From the NCBI GenBank assembly GCA_027605045.1, contig JAQFWX010000023.1:248001-312000 (forward strand): DNA of 64,000 nucleotides, in the 5' to 3' direction. This DNA comes from Phallus indusiatus (taxonomy: Eukaryota > Basidiomycota > Agaricomycetes > Phallales > Phallaceae). Position numbers and translations under genes: made by a program. Below, in pieces: positions 1 to 10,772 of this stretch (the stretch's first letter is position 1; the number at the start of each line of letters is the position of its first letter). Under the pieces are notes generated by a model. It searched no databases, was not told the DNA's origin, and worked only from the letters and a program-made list of their open reading frames with translations.

Positions 1-114
1 CCGAAACGGCCATTGGGAGAGTAAGCAAGGTAGAATACAATTATTCATCAATGTCGTCTCTCTGCGCGTGTATACGAGACTGACTCATCATGAAGGTCGC
101 CTTAGCAATTGAAA

Positions 115-1395
115 TTAGGGATCCGTCGATGTTGATGTGTAGGAAGACGGGACAGGAGAGAATTTTTGGAAGTCAAGATCCGTGTGTGAATTTTCAGGTC
201 GCTCCTGGGGAGACCTAAGCGAGCTATTGGGGAGAGAATATTGATGTCTTGGTTGACGGCCAAAAACCTGTAACTTACAAAATATGATTTTCAAGAAATG
301 AGATATACGAGAAGAGGCCGCAATATGATCCGTGCGAATGCACTTTTTCCAGTACCTCCAGAGATGTCCGAAGGGCGAAACCGAGGTTAACAAGTGGCGC
401 GAGCGACTGAGGATCCTGCAAGCAATGGCAATGACTTTCAGTTATCGAGGACGGTTGATATATAATAGAATTAGCATGGTGTCCGAATGAAAGTGGTCGT
501 GCATGGAATGGGTCATATGCACACCCAGATTTGAGAAGAGTCCCCCCCTCGTGCCCAGTTACATTTCGCAACGTTATTGCTGAAGACGAGTTGGAGCTGC
601 AGAGAAAGAGCATGAGATTTATATATTCTCTGTAAGGAAACATATTTGTACCTGAAGCTTGTACCCATATCATGATGCGGGGGTGAATATGGACTTCTGT
701 CACTGTACGATGTGCGGGAAGACGAAGCTGAATCATGCGAATAATCAGGAAGGAAGTAATTATTGTTGCCTTCCGAGTCAGGACGCCGTTCACTGAAATC
801 GTCAAATTCCTTTGTATCCGAAGGAACGGGATGTGAATGGTAGAAAACTTTTTCCTGCTTTAGTGATATGTCGTGCACCGGTCCTTGCGTATTTAACACG
901 CGGGTATCGCCTGCGTAAAGGAGGTTGGGACGGAAATGTACGAAACCACTGGGGCGATTTTCATTCGGTAAAAATCCCTTCGGATGAGGCTGTTTGGTTC
1001 GCTTTACAATTCCTTCCAGCTCAACAATACGATGGCGAAGTTGCTTTATTTCATCCAAGTGAGCGTAGTCACTGAGGTTGAAAAAATAATCAAACCAGTA
1101 ATCGTACCAAAAGAACGGAAAGTCATACTGAATATAAGGATCATCAGTTTCGTAAACACAAAACGCCGTCTGAAGAGAAAAGTTAAATTATTATGCAGAT
1201 CCCTGACGACTTTGGAACTGACATTGCCGAGCCTAACGCAACGTGTGCATGGGCGTTTTTTATCGCACTAAGTTTGTGCTTTTAGAGAAATTTATCCCAC
1301 CATGACGAAGAACAAGAACATACTTTGCGTTTGGAAGCATAGCAGTTCAAACAGGATGCCCTGATTCGATTGCGTCTTCTTTTACGATGATCCAT
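115..1395 (-). CDS. Zn(II)2Cys6 fungal transcription factor, 353 aa
   Basis: Five exons: 1395-1324, 1267-1223, 1169-652, 596-279 and 223-115. Phases agree throughout and give 353 aa. The N-terminus is basic (RKRRRNR), followed by a binuclear zinc cluster with Cys at residues 15, 18, 25, 31, 34 and 43 (CLNCYASKRKC, CTRCVRLG, CVYE). Introns fall right beside the third Cys and before the last, so the domain cannot be seen in any single open frame. A stretch dominated by Phe, Tyr, Trp and Asp follows, then a short leucine-containing coiled coil (LRHRIVELEGIVKR) typical of the dimerisation element, and a Ser/Pro-rich disordered tail. The family binds DNA as a nuclear regulator; the target is unknown. 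At 353 aa it is short and lacks the large fungal-specific middle homology region. Confidence in the family is high. Confidence 0.88.
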
Positions 1396-3510
1396 CTTCT
1401 CGTTTTCGTACGCTATAATATCACTATTGCGGGAGGTTGTATACACCATCAGAAAAGAGGAAGGATAAGGAGTGATAGTAAGGAAGCTAACGGTAAGGCG
1501 TCCTCAGTAGTTATATATAAAAAGAGGACGAAATAACCTTGTTTTGACGGTTAATTTCGAAGTCTTATGTTCTCATGTAATCATAGCTTCACTTGGACTT
1601 CCCTAATAGCGCTTATCAAAATTATCATGAATAATTGGAGATTGTTCAGCCAGGGTTTTTTCAAGGTTTTTTCCTAATACACGGAGTCACGTAAACTTGT
1701 TATTGTACGAGAAAATCTACGAGGGGAGGTTGTACACGTACCGCTCATCTAAAATCGATCTTCGATATGATCCTTGGGGTTCAAAAATAATATGAACTAA
1801 ACGGAAGTCTAGAACATCATGAGAAATCTCTCAGGATTGGCTACGGATTACTGCAAGGCATGCAGCCTTTCCGTTCAACCTGGAAAAGAAGTATCACGAA
1901 TTCGTACTCCGCTCCTCTCCGTTCGCCTAATTCAGCGAATACAGAAGTTGTCGTAAAGGAGAATATCTTTTACATAGAACTTCAAAAAAAATTCCTATTC
2001 CATGACTGCCAACAATTACACGGCATTCTCCTTTTATTCCTGAATTTCTTCACAACATCTCGTCTCATTTCAAATATGATCAAATACATAAGTGTGAAAA
2101 GAAATGATGCATACTTTATGCGAACAGCCCAACGCTTAGCCTCGGTTTCAATTTTACGGCGATTTCTTTCTTTCCTTTAGGTTTGCATGACTGTCCACAT
2201 TGGTATATACACTTCATATTTTACCGGAGGCAGACTACTCGGAGTCCGGCGTTCCTAAAAAGTATATAAACCTTATCTCATTTTATGCGACGGTGGGTCC
2301 GAGAAACTAGCGTCTGAATTTCTTTCAATTCGTTTCTGGTTGAGATGCTCCACATTCTGAAGAACAAGCCACGTCGGTCATGTGATTCACGCAGTTCATA
2401 TGACGTTATGTTAAGTAATAGAAGAACTCTGGTTAGTGCCTTACTACTGTTATCCAAAAAGATTGAATTAGTTGCTTTGTTCAATTGTGAAAGGCTACAC
2501 ATGTTTCTGAAAACGTTATAGAAGTATGTCTTATGGGATTCTACGTCTACCGGTATCTGCCCATTACCCAAAATCAGAATGAAGTTGGAAGACTTTGTTC
2601 ATACACTTAGGCGAGCCTACTCCACGTGCAGGGCTTTGAATCTCTGCTTCTTTTGATAGGATATGCAAATCCATGGAGAACGGAAGCTGAAACCACTGTT
2701 GAAACTCGTTTAAAGGATTCAGATGAAGCGCTATTATTGGCTCCAGCCCGGAGACCGAGAGCTTTACAATCACAAATCTATATCAAGTAGGAAATGCCGG
2801 ACAAAATGGACTAGAAATCAATATATATGATAACGGACAGTTTCAGCATTATTTCGCCATCCGAAATCGTCTTCATCTGTTTGCAAAGCAGGATTCAGTC
2901 ACATGTAGTATTATGACCTTGTGAACCGGAATAAATATGGCAGTCATAATGGCATGGCGGCGGAAGAGTGTGATATGAACAAAAAAGACATCGTTCAACG
3001 ATATGGATGTGCATGTTTTATGACACGACCCATTGGCGAAGAAGCAAGGAACACCCTTCTTTACGGTGTAGACAAATTTGCCGCTCTGTACAGCTATAGA
3101 AAGAAAAAAAAGGAAGCTCCTGCGAGTCCTCAGATTAGATCTTCCAGGTTCGATCCTCTTCTTATTGTGACTTAGCTCAGGCTGGGAAAAGAACCACGTT
3201 GATAACTACTGCTGTATGACGTGAGATTCCTTCACTTGTGAGCCATGATAGATTTTCGATATCTGGTGGCTCAGAAACTATTTGAAGGAAGCTCATCAAT
3301 GTCACCAAGTTTGTATGCTAACTCCCCATCTATTCTCACTCTGCATACTCTGCATATAAGTTGTCGAGTACAACCTAAATAGTACACGCTGAATAGGCTT
3401 CCTTTTTACCTGATGTCTGCGAGTTCAAAAAAAGGTTTCCCTATATACCAATTCAATTATTTGACATTTGTTTCACTTGTTACACGACATTTACAAAGAA
3501 AGAAGATTAG
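1396..3510. other. intergenic, no recognisable gene
   Basis: About 2.1 kb between two minus-strand genes. Small open frames exist (for example minus 2773-2278, as two overlapping frames), but they show no recognisable domain and I could not join them with convincing splice sites. The 3' part (3180-3500) is AT-rich. Confidence 0.5.
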
Positions 3511-5738
3511 TTACCAGCCATTTGGATGAATCAAAACCCTGTTAGTATGGTGATTAGCGAAAAATGGTTTCAGGGAGGTAAAATTCGGCTCAGAACAACA
3601 TACTTTGTGTATCCCTCAATACGATCGTCGAACTATGGAAAAGAAGAGAATGAGTACCCTAAAATTTTTTAAAAGACACGCCTTCGGACAAGAGCGAACC
3701 TTTTTGTAAGCGACAGGTGCCTCCTCAATATTGATTTCATGGGAAATAACGAAGCTAGGCTTCGCACGTCCACTAATGATGAGGTCCCGGAGGTAGCGAT
3801 TGTACGATTTGACGTTACATTGTCCAGTACCGAGGGACAGTCCTTTCTCAAACAAGCGGCCGAATGGAATTCTGTCAGGAGTATGTCGTAAAATAATTGG
3901 ACAATGAGAAGAAGGCATACGAACACGAGGTTTCCTTGAGAGCTGTTCTGATCGGGTGCTCCTGGATCAGCTGGGACACTGGAAAAAAAATCGAGTTTGT
4001 CTGTATAATTTTTGCTAGATAGGAAATACATACTACAAACCGGGAATGCCCAAACCGCCAGCTAAAGAAAGGGCAAGAAGCGTGAGTCTGAGTACAAATC
4101 ATACTATACGAACACTGACTAGGTCTCACAACACGAATGAGGCTGTCTATAACTACGTTGGGTTGTTCTTTTTTGCCATCGGTCTGAACAGCTTGGTAAC
4201 CTATAAGGCATAATCATATTGAACGGTTTACAACATAAAGTAGGGGAGATCTCACCGACGGCATCTACGGCGCGATCAACTTCCCCGCCGTTCAATTGGA
4301 TAATCTGACTGACGGCGTCTTAAAATGAAAATGAATGACTCATTGCCCAACGTGCATAAAGAAATGTAAAAATGAGTTCTTACCTCCTTGTGTAAAATCA
4401 ATAGGTATACCGCTTTGATAAGACATCAGTTTAATTTATATAAAGGAAAGGAAAAGAGAAAAGGAAGATCATATAATCACCCAATTAATTTGGCTTTCTC
4501 CAATCTTTCTTTGACACGGTCGACAACATAGACACTGCTTGCACCTCGCAAAACAGCAGAATAGGCAGCCATTAATCCCTTTTATGTCAAGTCAAATTGA
4601 AATCACCTGAATGATTTACGGAAGTTACATACCACAGGACCAGCTCCAAAAACAGCAACAGTTTCTCCTGGCTGAAAACCAGACAATGACACACCATGCC
4701 ACCCCTAAAACACGATTAATAGGTGAATCTAGGATGGTAGTTCTGCCGGAGACATACTGTGGGAAAGATGTCTGCTAAGGTAATGAAATCGCTTTCATAT
4801 TCTCGACCTGGAGGTAGTTTGAGCTGAGACTGGCGTCAAATGAAGAACGGCATGGATAGTTTATAAGGTATTACAGCGTTGCTTAAAACGCCAATTAATT
4901 TGACAAAACGGAGAGAGTAACAACTTGCAGCTCACAAGTCAGCATAAGGTACGCGAATATATTGGGCTTGTCCGCCTTGTAAAATTGTTACTGTCCTGAT
5001 CCAGCTGTAGCACACTGCAACTGGCACATGCCTTTGTAAGGCCCCATAGCGACATAGCCATACGCACCCCCAGCAAAACCGGGGTTAACTTGGGTACAGA
5101 ATCTAGAAAGAACCAACACATAAAAAGATTAGCTGGTAATATGTGGGATTTAATTAGAACTGACGCGGTTTTCTTTGTTTCGCAGTTGAGGCAACGGCCG
5201 CACGCGACATTGAAAGGCATCACAACTCGGTCCCCGGGTTTGAGGAAAGATACAGCGGCTCCAACTTCTTCGACAATACCCCTGAGAAAAATGAAATAAG
5301 TGAACCCCTCAACAACAAATGAAGCAGTATACATATTTTCATGACCGAAAACGATACCAGCTTCCGCTTTCGTACGTCCTTCGTACATGTGAAGGTCCTG
5401 ATCGTGGTGAGAAAAGCTCATGGACAGCTACTATTGGACATACTGATCCGCAAATAGCCTGAATACATAACATCAGCTTCAGGATTATATAACGCAAAGA
5501 ACCGAAAGACATACACTAGTGGTAATTTTCACCTATTTGATGGTCATTGTTGAAAATGAGAATACGTAAATTACCAGGAGTAAAACCTTACGCACAATCA
5601 CATCATCAGGATGTTCGATTCCAGGTTTCTCAACGTCCTCAACAGCGACCTATAGCAATATACTAGGTAGAATTACCTCGAAATCGTTTAAATAAGCACC
5701 TTAAATGCCTCCTTGTAAACAACAGCTTTCATAGACAT
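3511..5738 (-). pseudogene. Zinc-dependent formaldehyde/alcohol dehydrogenase with two frame conflicts
   Basis: I can trace about 19 short exons from ATG at 5738 to TAA at 3511. The protein is a medium-chain dehydrogenase close to glutathione-independent formaldehyde dehydrogenases. Visible motifs are the catalytic-zinc stretch AICGSDLHMYEGRT and GHEN, the structural-zinc cysteines in CGRCLNCETKKTAFC (C-X2-C-X2-C-X7-C), the NAD Rossmann motif VFGAGPVGLMAAYSA, and a C-terminus ending VLIHPNGW. All expected splice signals are present; one intron (5031 down to 4976) has a GC donor. Phase breaks in two places. The exon starting near 4829 lacks one base relative to VPYAD...LKLPPG. The exon starting at 3871 has one base too many before PFGRLFEKG. 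I infer a recent pseudogene; assembly indels or unusual splicing are alternatives. If functional, it would oxidise small aldehydes or alcohols with NAD in the cytosol. Confidence 0.75.
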
Positions 5739-6463
5739 GATTTGACACAATTCAGTCCGACAGAGAGAGGAGTTGTGTATAATTCCCAGATGATACCAAG
5801 TACTTATTTATATTGCCATTATGATGGCACAATCCCATGGGCAAATTTGATCACATGTACATGTTACAGCATCCGCTTCCAGCCCGAAGGACAGCCAGTG
5901 AGAAAGGGACGACGACGCAGCAACCATTAAGCAATTCACGTGCCGTCACGTGAAAAAGACTATTTGAGTCAAAAAGTTGCGAAAGAAGGCAAAAAAGGAC
6001 AAAAATAAAGGCACCCGTGTTATTTGAATGTAGGGCTGAGATGGATATGAGTAGAAAAGGCCAATTGTCTTCGCCGCATCGGAGAGCATTGGCGCAACAT
6101 GCTGGAGATGTATACCGCGCGATGGCCCAACAAGCCGTCAGATGTAATACCAGCACTATTTTGTAAAACCTTAGAATTTGAGGGGGCAAACAGTTTTCGT
6201 ATCTTGGTTTTGTCCATTTTTTTTCCCTCCAGCGGAAAAGCGTTACTCCACGAGCACATGGGATGATGGGAAAGAGATTGCCTGTCGTCGCTAAAAGAGC
6301 TTGTGAATGCGGGATAACTAATTTTATACAGTCCTTTTTTCCTTGAAAGCCGTTTAGAAGGATAAAGATAAAGATTTTGAGTCGAGATCAAGCTTGGAAG
6401 ATCAAAATCGACGCACTTGAATCTGGCGATTACGTAAGTGGTGGATTATGTGCGGGCGTCATA
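5739..6463. other. upstream region of the dehydrogenase, no gene supported
   Basis: A minus-strand open frame (6391-6020) is present but shows no domain or plausible context. I regard it as chance. The region runs up to the MITE target site. Confidence 0.45.
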
Positions 6464-6472
6464 GCGTCGTCA

Positions 6473-6635
6473 TAGCCTCGGAACCAGGCTATTACTTACG
6501 TCACCCGCCTCGTTGCCCTTTTAGGACACCTTGAAGGCGAGTTTCCTCCAGTAATAGCCTGGTCCAAACCTCATTGGCACCCCTGGTGACACCCTGAATG
6601 TGACTCGTTCGGGGTCTTTTCGATTAGTAATACAT
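6473..6635 (+). repeat. left terminal inverted repeat of the MITE
   Basis: 163 bp beginning TAGCCTCGGAACCAGGC. It contains its own inner inverted pair, CCAGGCTATTAC (6484-6495) and its complement (6551-6562), which could fold into a sub-terminal stem. Confidence 0.93.
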
Positions 6636-7022
6636 CTTTTTGGTTGTCTTTTGCAAGTCCTTTGGAGGAAGTAACATGTAGACAAAGGACTTAGAGCCGT
6701 TTAAAATTGAATAGCATCTAGTTTTATCACTTGGGCATTCATATATAAGGTTTTTTTTCTCCATCCACAGTCAGAATTCAGTGGTCAATGCGAGGACAAT
6801 TCTCAACGCTCGATTTTCATGCGTTGATTACGTATTCCAAATTAAATTCCGCGACAAATGTGATTACTACTTTTGTCTGGTGTGCAACTTATTTCTCCGG
6901 CTCTTGTTTTGCGATTTTTATACCTCAGACAAGCTGATCCATGTACTTTAGAAATATGCTTCTTATTAACATTAAATCTGCCTAACAATTGTGGAAATTT
7001 GCTATATTCCAAGCTTTCTCAT

Positions 7023-7185
7023 ATGTATTACTAATCGAAAAGACCCCGAACGAGTCACATTCAGGGTGTCACCAGGGGTGCCAATGAGGTTTGGACCAGG
7101 CTATTACTGGAGGAAACTCGCCTTCAAGGTGTCCTAAAAGGGCAACGAGGCGGGTGACGTAAGTAATAGCCTGGTTCCGAGGCTA
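7023..7185 (-). repeat. right terminal inverted repeat of the MITE
   Basis: The exact reverse complement of 6473-6635 over 163 bp, ending CCGAGGCTA directly before the second copy of the 9-bp target duplication. Confidence 0.93.
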
Positions 7186-7330
7186 GCGTCGTCAAAGGTA
7201 GTCCCGTCCCCGTCAAGCCATTACCTCTCGTATGAGACAAACGGCTAAACTCATGCACACCACGAACTCTTCAGGACTTAAAAACAGGTCTGTCTTTTCT
7301 CTGTACTTCATTTGTCTTGAATCATTCCTG

Positions 7331-8666
7331 ATGTCTGCTCAAGAAGTTTTCAAGAAAGGCTGGGTTCCCAAAGTTCAAGGTCAAGTTAGGCCAGGATTGC
7401 ATTGCGAATTAGACCCTCCTTCGGTCATTGACGTAACAGCTGATGGTCAACCCTACAAACCCGCAGGGAAGCTAGCAGGAAAGACCGCCATAGTGACGGG
7501 TGGTGATTCCGGTGCGCTTCGCACGTTGCATCGCTGCTTTCTATGTTGACCTCGAACCTTCTTAGGAATTGGTCGGAGCGTTGCCTTGTTATTTGGTCAG
7601 TTAACCTACCATTCGCTTTTGTTCATCCGATTTCTTATGGAAGTGAGCAGCTCTAGAAGGAGCTGATCTTACTTTGACGTATCTTAAGCAAGTCCGTGTT
7701 CCTACCTATCGCTGACCGACATATTCTGATTACATATCACAGGAAGAAGCTGATGCGAAAGAAATTCACGAAGTCATAAAGAAGAAGGCACCCAAATCCA
7801 AAGTGCTGTTGGTCGAGACCGAGCTTAGGAACGAACATCTTTGTCAAGACGTGGTGAAGAAACACGTTGAATTTCATTCGTCTGGGAAAGTAGACATTCT
7901 GTAGGTCAATCTTAAGTTGCTTTGCTTTGGATTATATCTCATCGTTTTGTAAGTGTCTGTAACCACGGGACGCAAAGGGCTGTACCCAACTTGATGAATC
8001 TTAGCTCTGAACAATGGCAGGAAACTTTTGAAACCAGTGTGTCTATCCTTTTTCTTGCTGATTATGGAAGCCTGAGCACGGGTTTTTCAGATATTCACTC
8101 ATTCTTCTATCTTTCTAAGGCCGCACTGCCTTCGATGTCTCATGGCGGCTCTATCATCTATAACGCCTCTGTCAACCCGTTTGTCGGCCATCCACACCTC
8201 GTTGACTACACTGCGACTAAAGGCGCCATCATTGGTCTTATGCGAGCTCTAAGCAATCAAATTGTGGGAGAGAAGGGTATACGTGTCAATGGTGAAGTCG
8301 GTTCTCATTTTGAGCCGTCGCTTGTGGACTGATCAGTATAAATACGGCTCAGCTGTTGCTCCAGGTCCGATTTGGACACCACTTATGTGCGCAAATATCA
8401 TCCTGTTGTCTGTTCCTCATTCTGATTTCGACCAAGTGTATCTACCATGACGGATGACAGCAAGAAGACCTTTGGAACCCGTGTGCCAATGGGACGGGCT
8501 GGACAACCCGTGGAGGTTGGAACCTGCTTCGTGTTTTTGGCATCTGTCGATTCCAGTTTCATTTCGTAAGTTCTCTGGCCTCTTTTTTTTCCAGCTTATC
8601 TGAGACACCTCGTGTTTCCCTAGTGGACAAGTTATCCATGTGGGTGGGGGTGTCATTATCAATTAG
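7331..8666 (+). CDS. Short-chain dehydrogenase/reductase (SDR), 299 aa
   Basis: Nine exons: 7331-7511, 7566-7595, 7651-7691, 7743-7900, 7954-8036, 8091-8291, 8353-8386, 8437-8565 and 8624-8666. All phases agree and give 299 aa. The cofactor motif TGGDSGIGRSVALLF is split by an intron. Other classical SDR signatures are NHGTQ in place of NNAG, the catalytic Ser in IIYNASVNPF, YTATKGA (Tyr-X3-Lys), and AVAPGPIWTPL. The end is GQVIHVGGGVIIN. The extended N-terminus (about 50 residues before the Rossmann fold) places it with the YghA/general-stress-like SDRs, which reduce or oxidise carbonyls with NAD(P); the substrate is unknown. I chose the ATG at 7331 because the upstream in-frame ATG at 7232 adds an unconserved-looking extension. 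The MITE just upstream may have changed its promoter. Confidence 0.9.
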
Positions 8667-8907
8667 CGACAAACACGTCTTCTTACGTATATAATGCGTT
8701 TATAATGTCATGTAAAATAGTTTATGTGGTGTGTTTGTTTTGCAAGTGTCTTTATTACGAGAGAAGACGATTGTCTTTATCACTGGTCCGAAAACTCGGC
8801 GCTGTGTGACTTAAATTAGAATGGACGCCTATGGGTGCGCCAGGTGGCCTCTTCCTCCTCCCCACATTCTTCTTTGCATGTAACAGCCAGTGGGACAGCA
8901 CAAAGAG

Positions 8908-10772
8908 ATGCCTATCTATTCGTTTAATGATCTTCCTGATGATGTTCTCATAGACGGAGTATTTAGGTATCTCTCACCTCAACAAATTATCCGTCTCCGC
9001 TTGGTGCGTGGCTGCAGCTCTGAAAGATGATCAGTCCCTTTTTTAACCTTTTCACCTTTCGGAATCATTATATTCATAGACAAACACACGGTATTACGCC
9101 GTAACGCACCTCCGCATTGTTTGGTTAAATGCCCTAGAGAAACTCCGTTGTACGCAAGCATTACCCCTTCCTTACCCATCACGGCCGATTTCAACTCTTA
9201 ATGCACACGAGCTCGAAGTAACTGTCGTAAAGATGATCACACTAGAAAGAAAGATTACCAAACGCAGGGCTAGACCCACCACAACGCGAACCTTTAAAGT
9301 TTTTCCATTAAGTAACAAGATTTCGTGGATGGGCCTCATTACCGGAGGTGAATGGTTGCTAACCGCCGATGTGGAGAGCTTCTTCTGCTGGGATCTGGCG
9401 CATCCTGATCTCTCAAAGCCACCACCTGTTCTTGAACTTCCTCTTATTCCCGCGTCTGGGAGCGAACAAGGATACAGCGAAATCTGCGTAAGGAGCGTAC
9501 AATGGCAATTATACTCAGATGGAGACGAAGCTATTGTCTCGGCTTATTTGTCTTATGATAGTCACCCGTAAGTCGGCTTTTCTATCCAGACGCCTAGATG
9601 GATCATCTACGAGTCAATTTCACTTGATTATAATTCAAAAGTCCTTAACACCCTATTTATAGAACGATTGTATGGACCGATAAGGTTGCTATCTGGAGAC
9701 TCACTGGATTATCACGTCGAGCAGAACTCAAATCTACGTTCCTAACACAATTATCTTTTCCAGATTATGCTCCAGAGTATGGCATGTCCGACCTTTGTGG
9801 CGACTGGATCGCCTTCCTGGGACGCGAACATGATACACCCATCGTTAGCATAACTAACTGGCAAACCATGAACGACAATGAATTTGATCAGGCAAGGTTT
9901 CGGCCGGACTTTTCATCCGTTACCACGGTAAGCACAAATTATGCCCAACCTCCTTAGTGCATTTACTTATCATGAATAAAAATGATTATTAGGGGTCCGA
10001 GCAAGTGCGTGTTCAAGGGATAAAACTCCTCCATCCTTATGTCGTTGTTGTTGCCGGTTCCATCATAGCCGTGTTCAATATTCCAGCAACGGAACGCGTC
10101 AAAAATTTATGCGGAGACGCCCCTCGTCTCAAGCCAATACAGATCTATCGCTTTAACACCAGTGCACAAGTTCTTTTGGGGGATTATCTTGGTTTTTGTC
10201 AATCCTCTCCGATTCCTTCATTATCGACTACCCCCGCACCCGTCTCATTTTTCACTTCTCGCGCCAAGGTTACACTTCTTCCTGCGACTAAATCTGAGGA
10301 ACAAGACATTGGACCATTTATCATGCCACCTTATGTGACTCGTTTACGCGCATGGGCTCACCGAGCTGCCAAACCGGTTATTTTAGGACCTACCGGAACT
10401 CGTGCAATCTGGCTTCAGCGTATAGCAGGTACTCGCACTCGTCTCATTGCCTGGACCACAGCGCGAGACACGAAAGATGACGCAAGTAATCCTACAAGTG
10501 TAGAGGGCGAGAATCGTGACTCGGACTCTGTGGTATCAGAGCACGAAACGCGACATTCAGCTACTGTTGCGCCGATAACGACATCTTGGCCACGTAATGA
10601 TGCTCCCGATGAAAGTTTCACGTCAGGGTGGAACGAATTACCTTGCGGCAAGGCACGCAAAGTAGACCCCATTAAAGTCGAATCCGTAAAGACTATGGCG
10701 TTTGATGAAGGGACCGGAAGGATTTGTCTCGGAACCAGCGCAGGCGAGGTTCAAGTCCTAGATTTCGCTTGA
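8908..10772 (+). CDS. F-box protein, 542 aa
   Basis: Four exons: 8908-9003, 9080-9567, 9663-9927 and 9993-10772. They are phase-consistent and encode 542 aa. Residues 1-32 form an N-terminal F-box (FNDLPDDVLIDGVFRYLSPQ, then IIRLRL) that would bind Skp1 in an SCF ubiquitin ligase. The rest has alternating beta-like segments (WMGLITGGEWLLTADVESF, CWDL, TIVWTDKVAIWRL, and near the end RICLGTSAGEVQVLDFA), which resemble a degenerate beta-propeller. I cannot assign canonical WD repeats. The substrate is unknown. F-box families are expanded in agaricomycetes. Confidence 0.85.

Larger units (their letters stand above)
6464..7194. mobile_element. Mutator-type MITE, 713 bp plus 9-bp target duplication
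   Basis: The element spans 6473-7185. It is bounded by terminal inverted repeats of 163 bp that I compared base by base and found identical. It is flanked on both sides by the direct repeat GCGTCGTCA (6464-6472 and 7186-7194), a 9-bp target-site duplication. Long TIRs with 9-bp duplications are the hallmark of Mutator-like elements. The roughly 387-bp core has no coding capacity, so this is a non-autonomous copy. Perfect TIRs imply recent movement. It lies about 136 bp upstream of the ATG of the SDR gene. Confidence 0.93.

Noticed and set aside
1860..2180. 106-residue plus-strand open frame
   Set aside because: Low-complexity composition, no recognisable motif, surrounded by AT-rich sequence.
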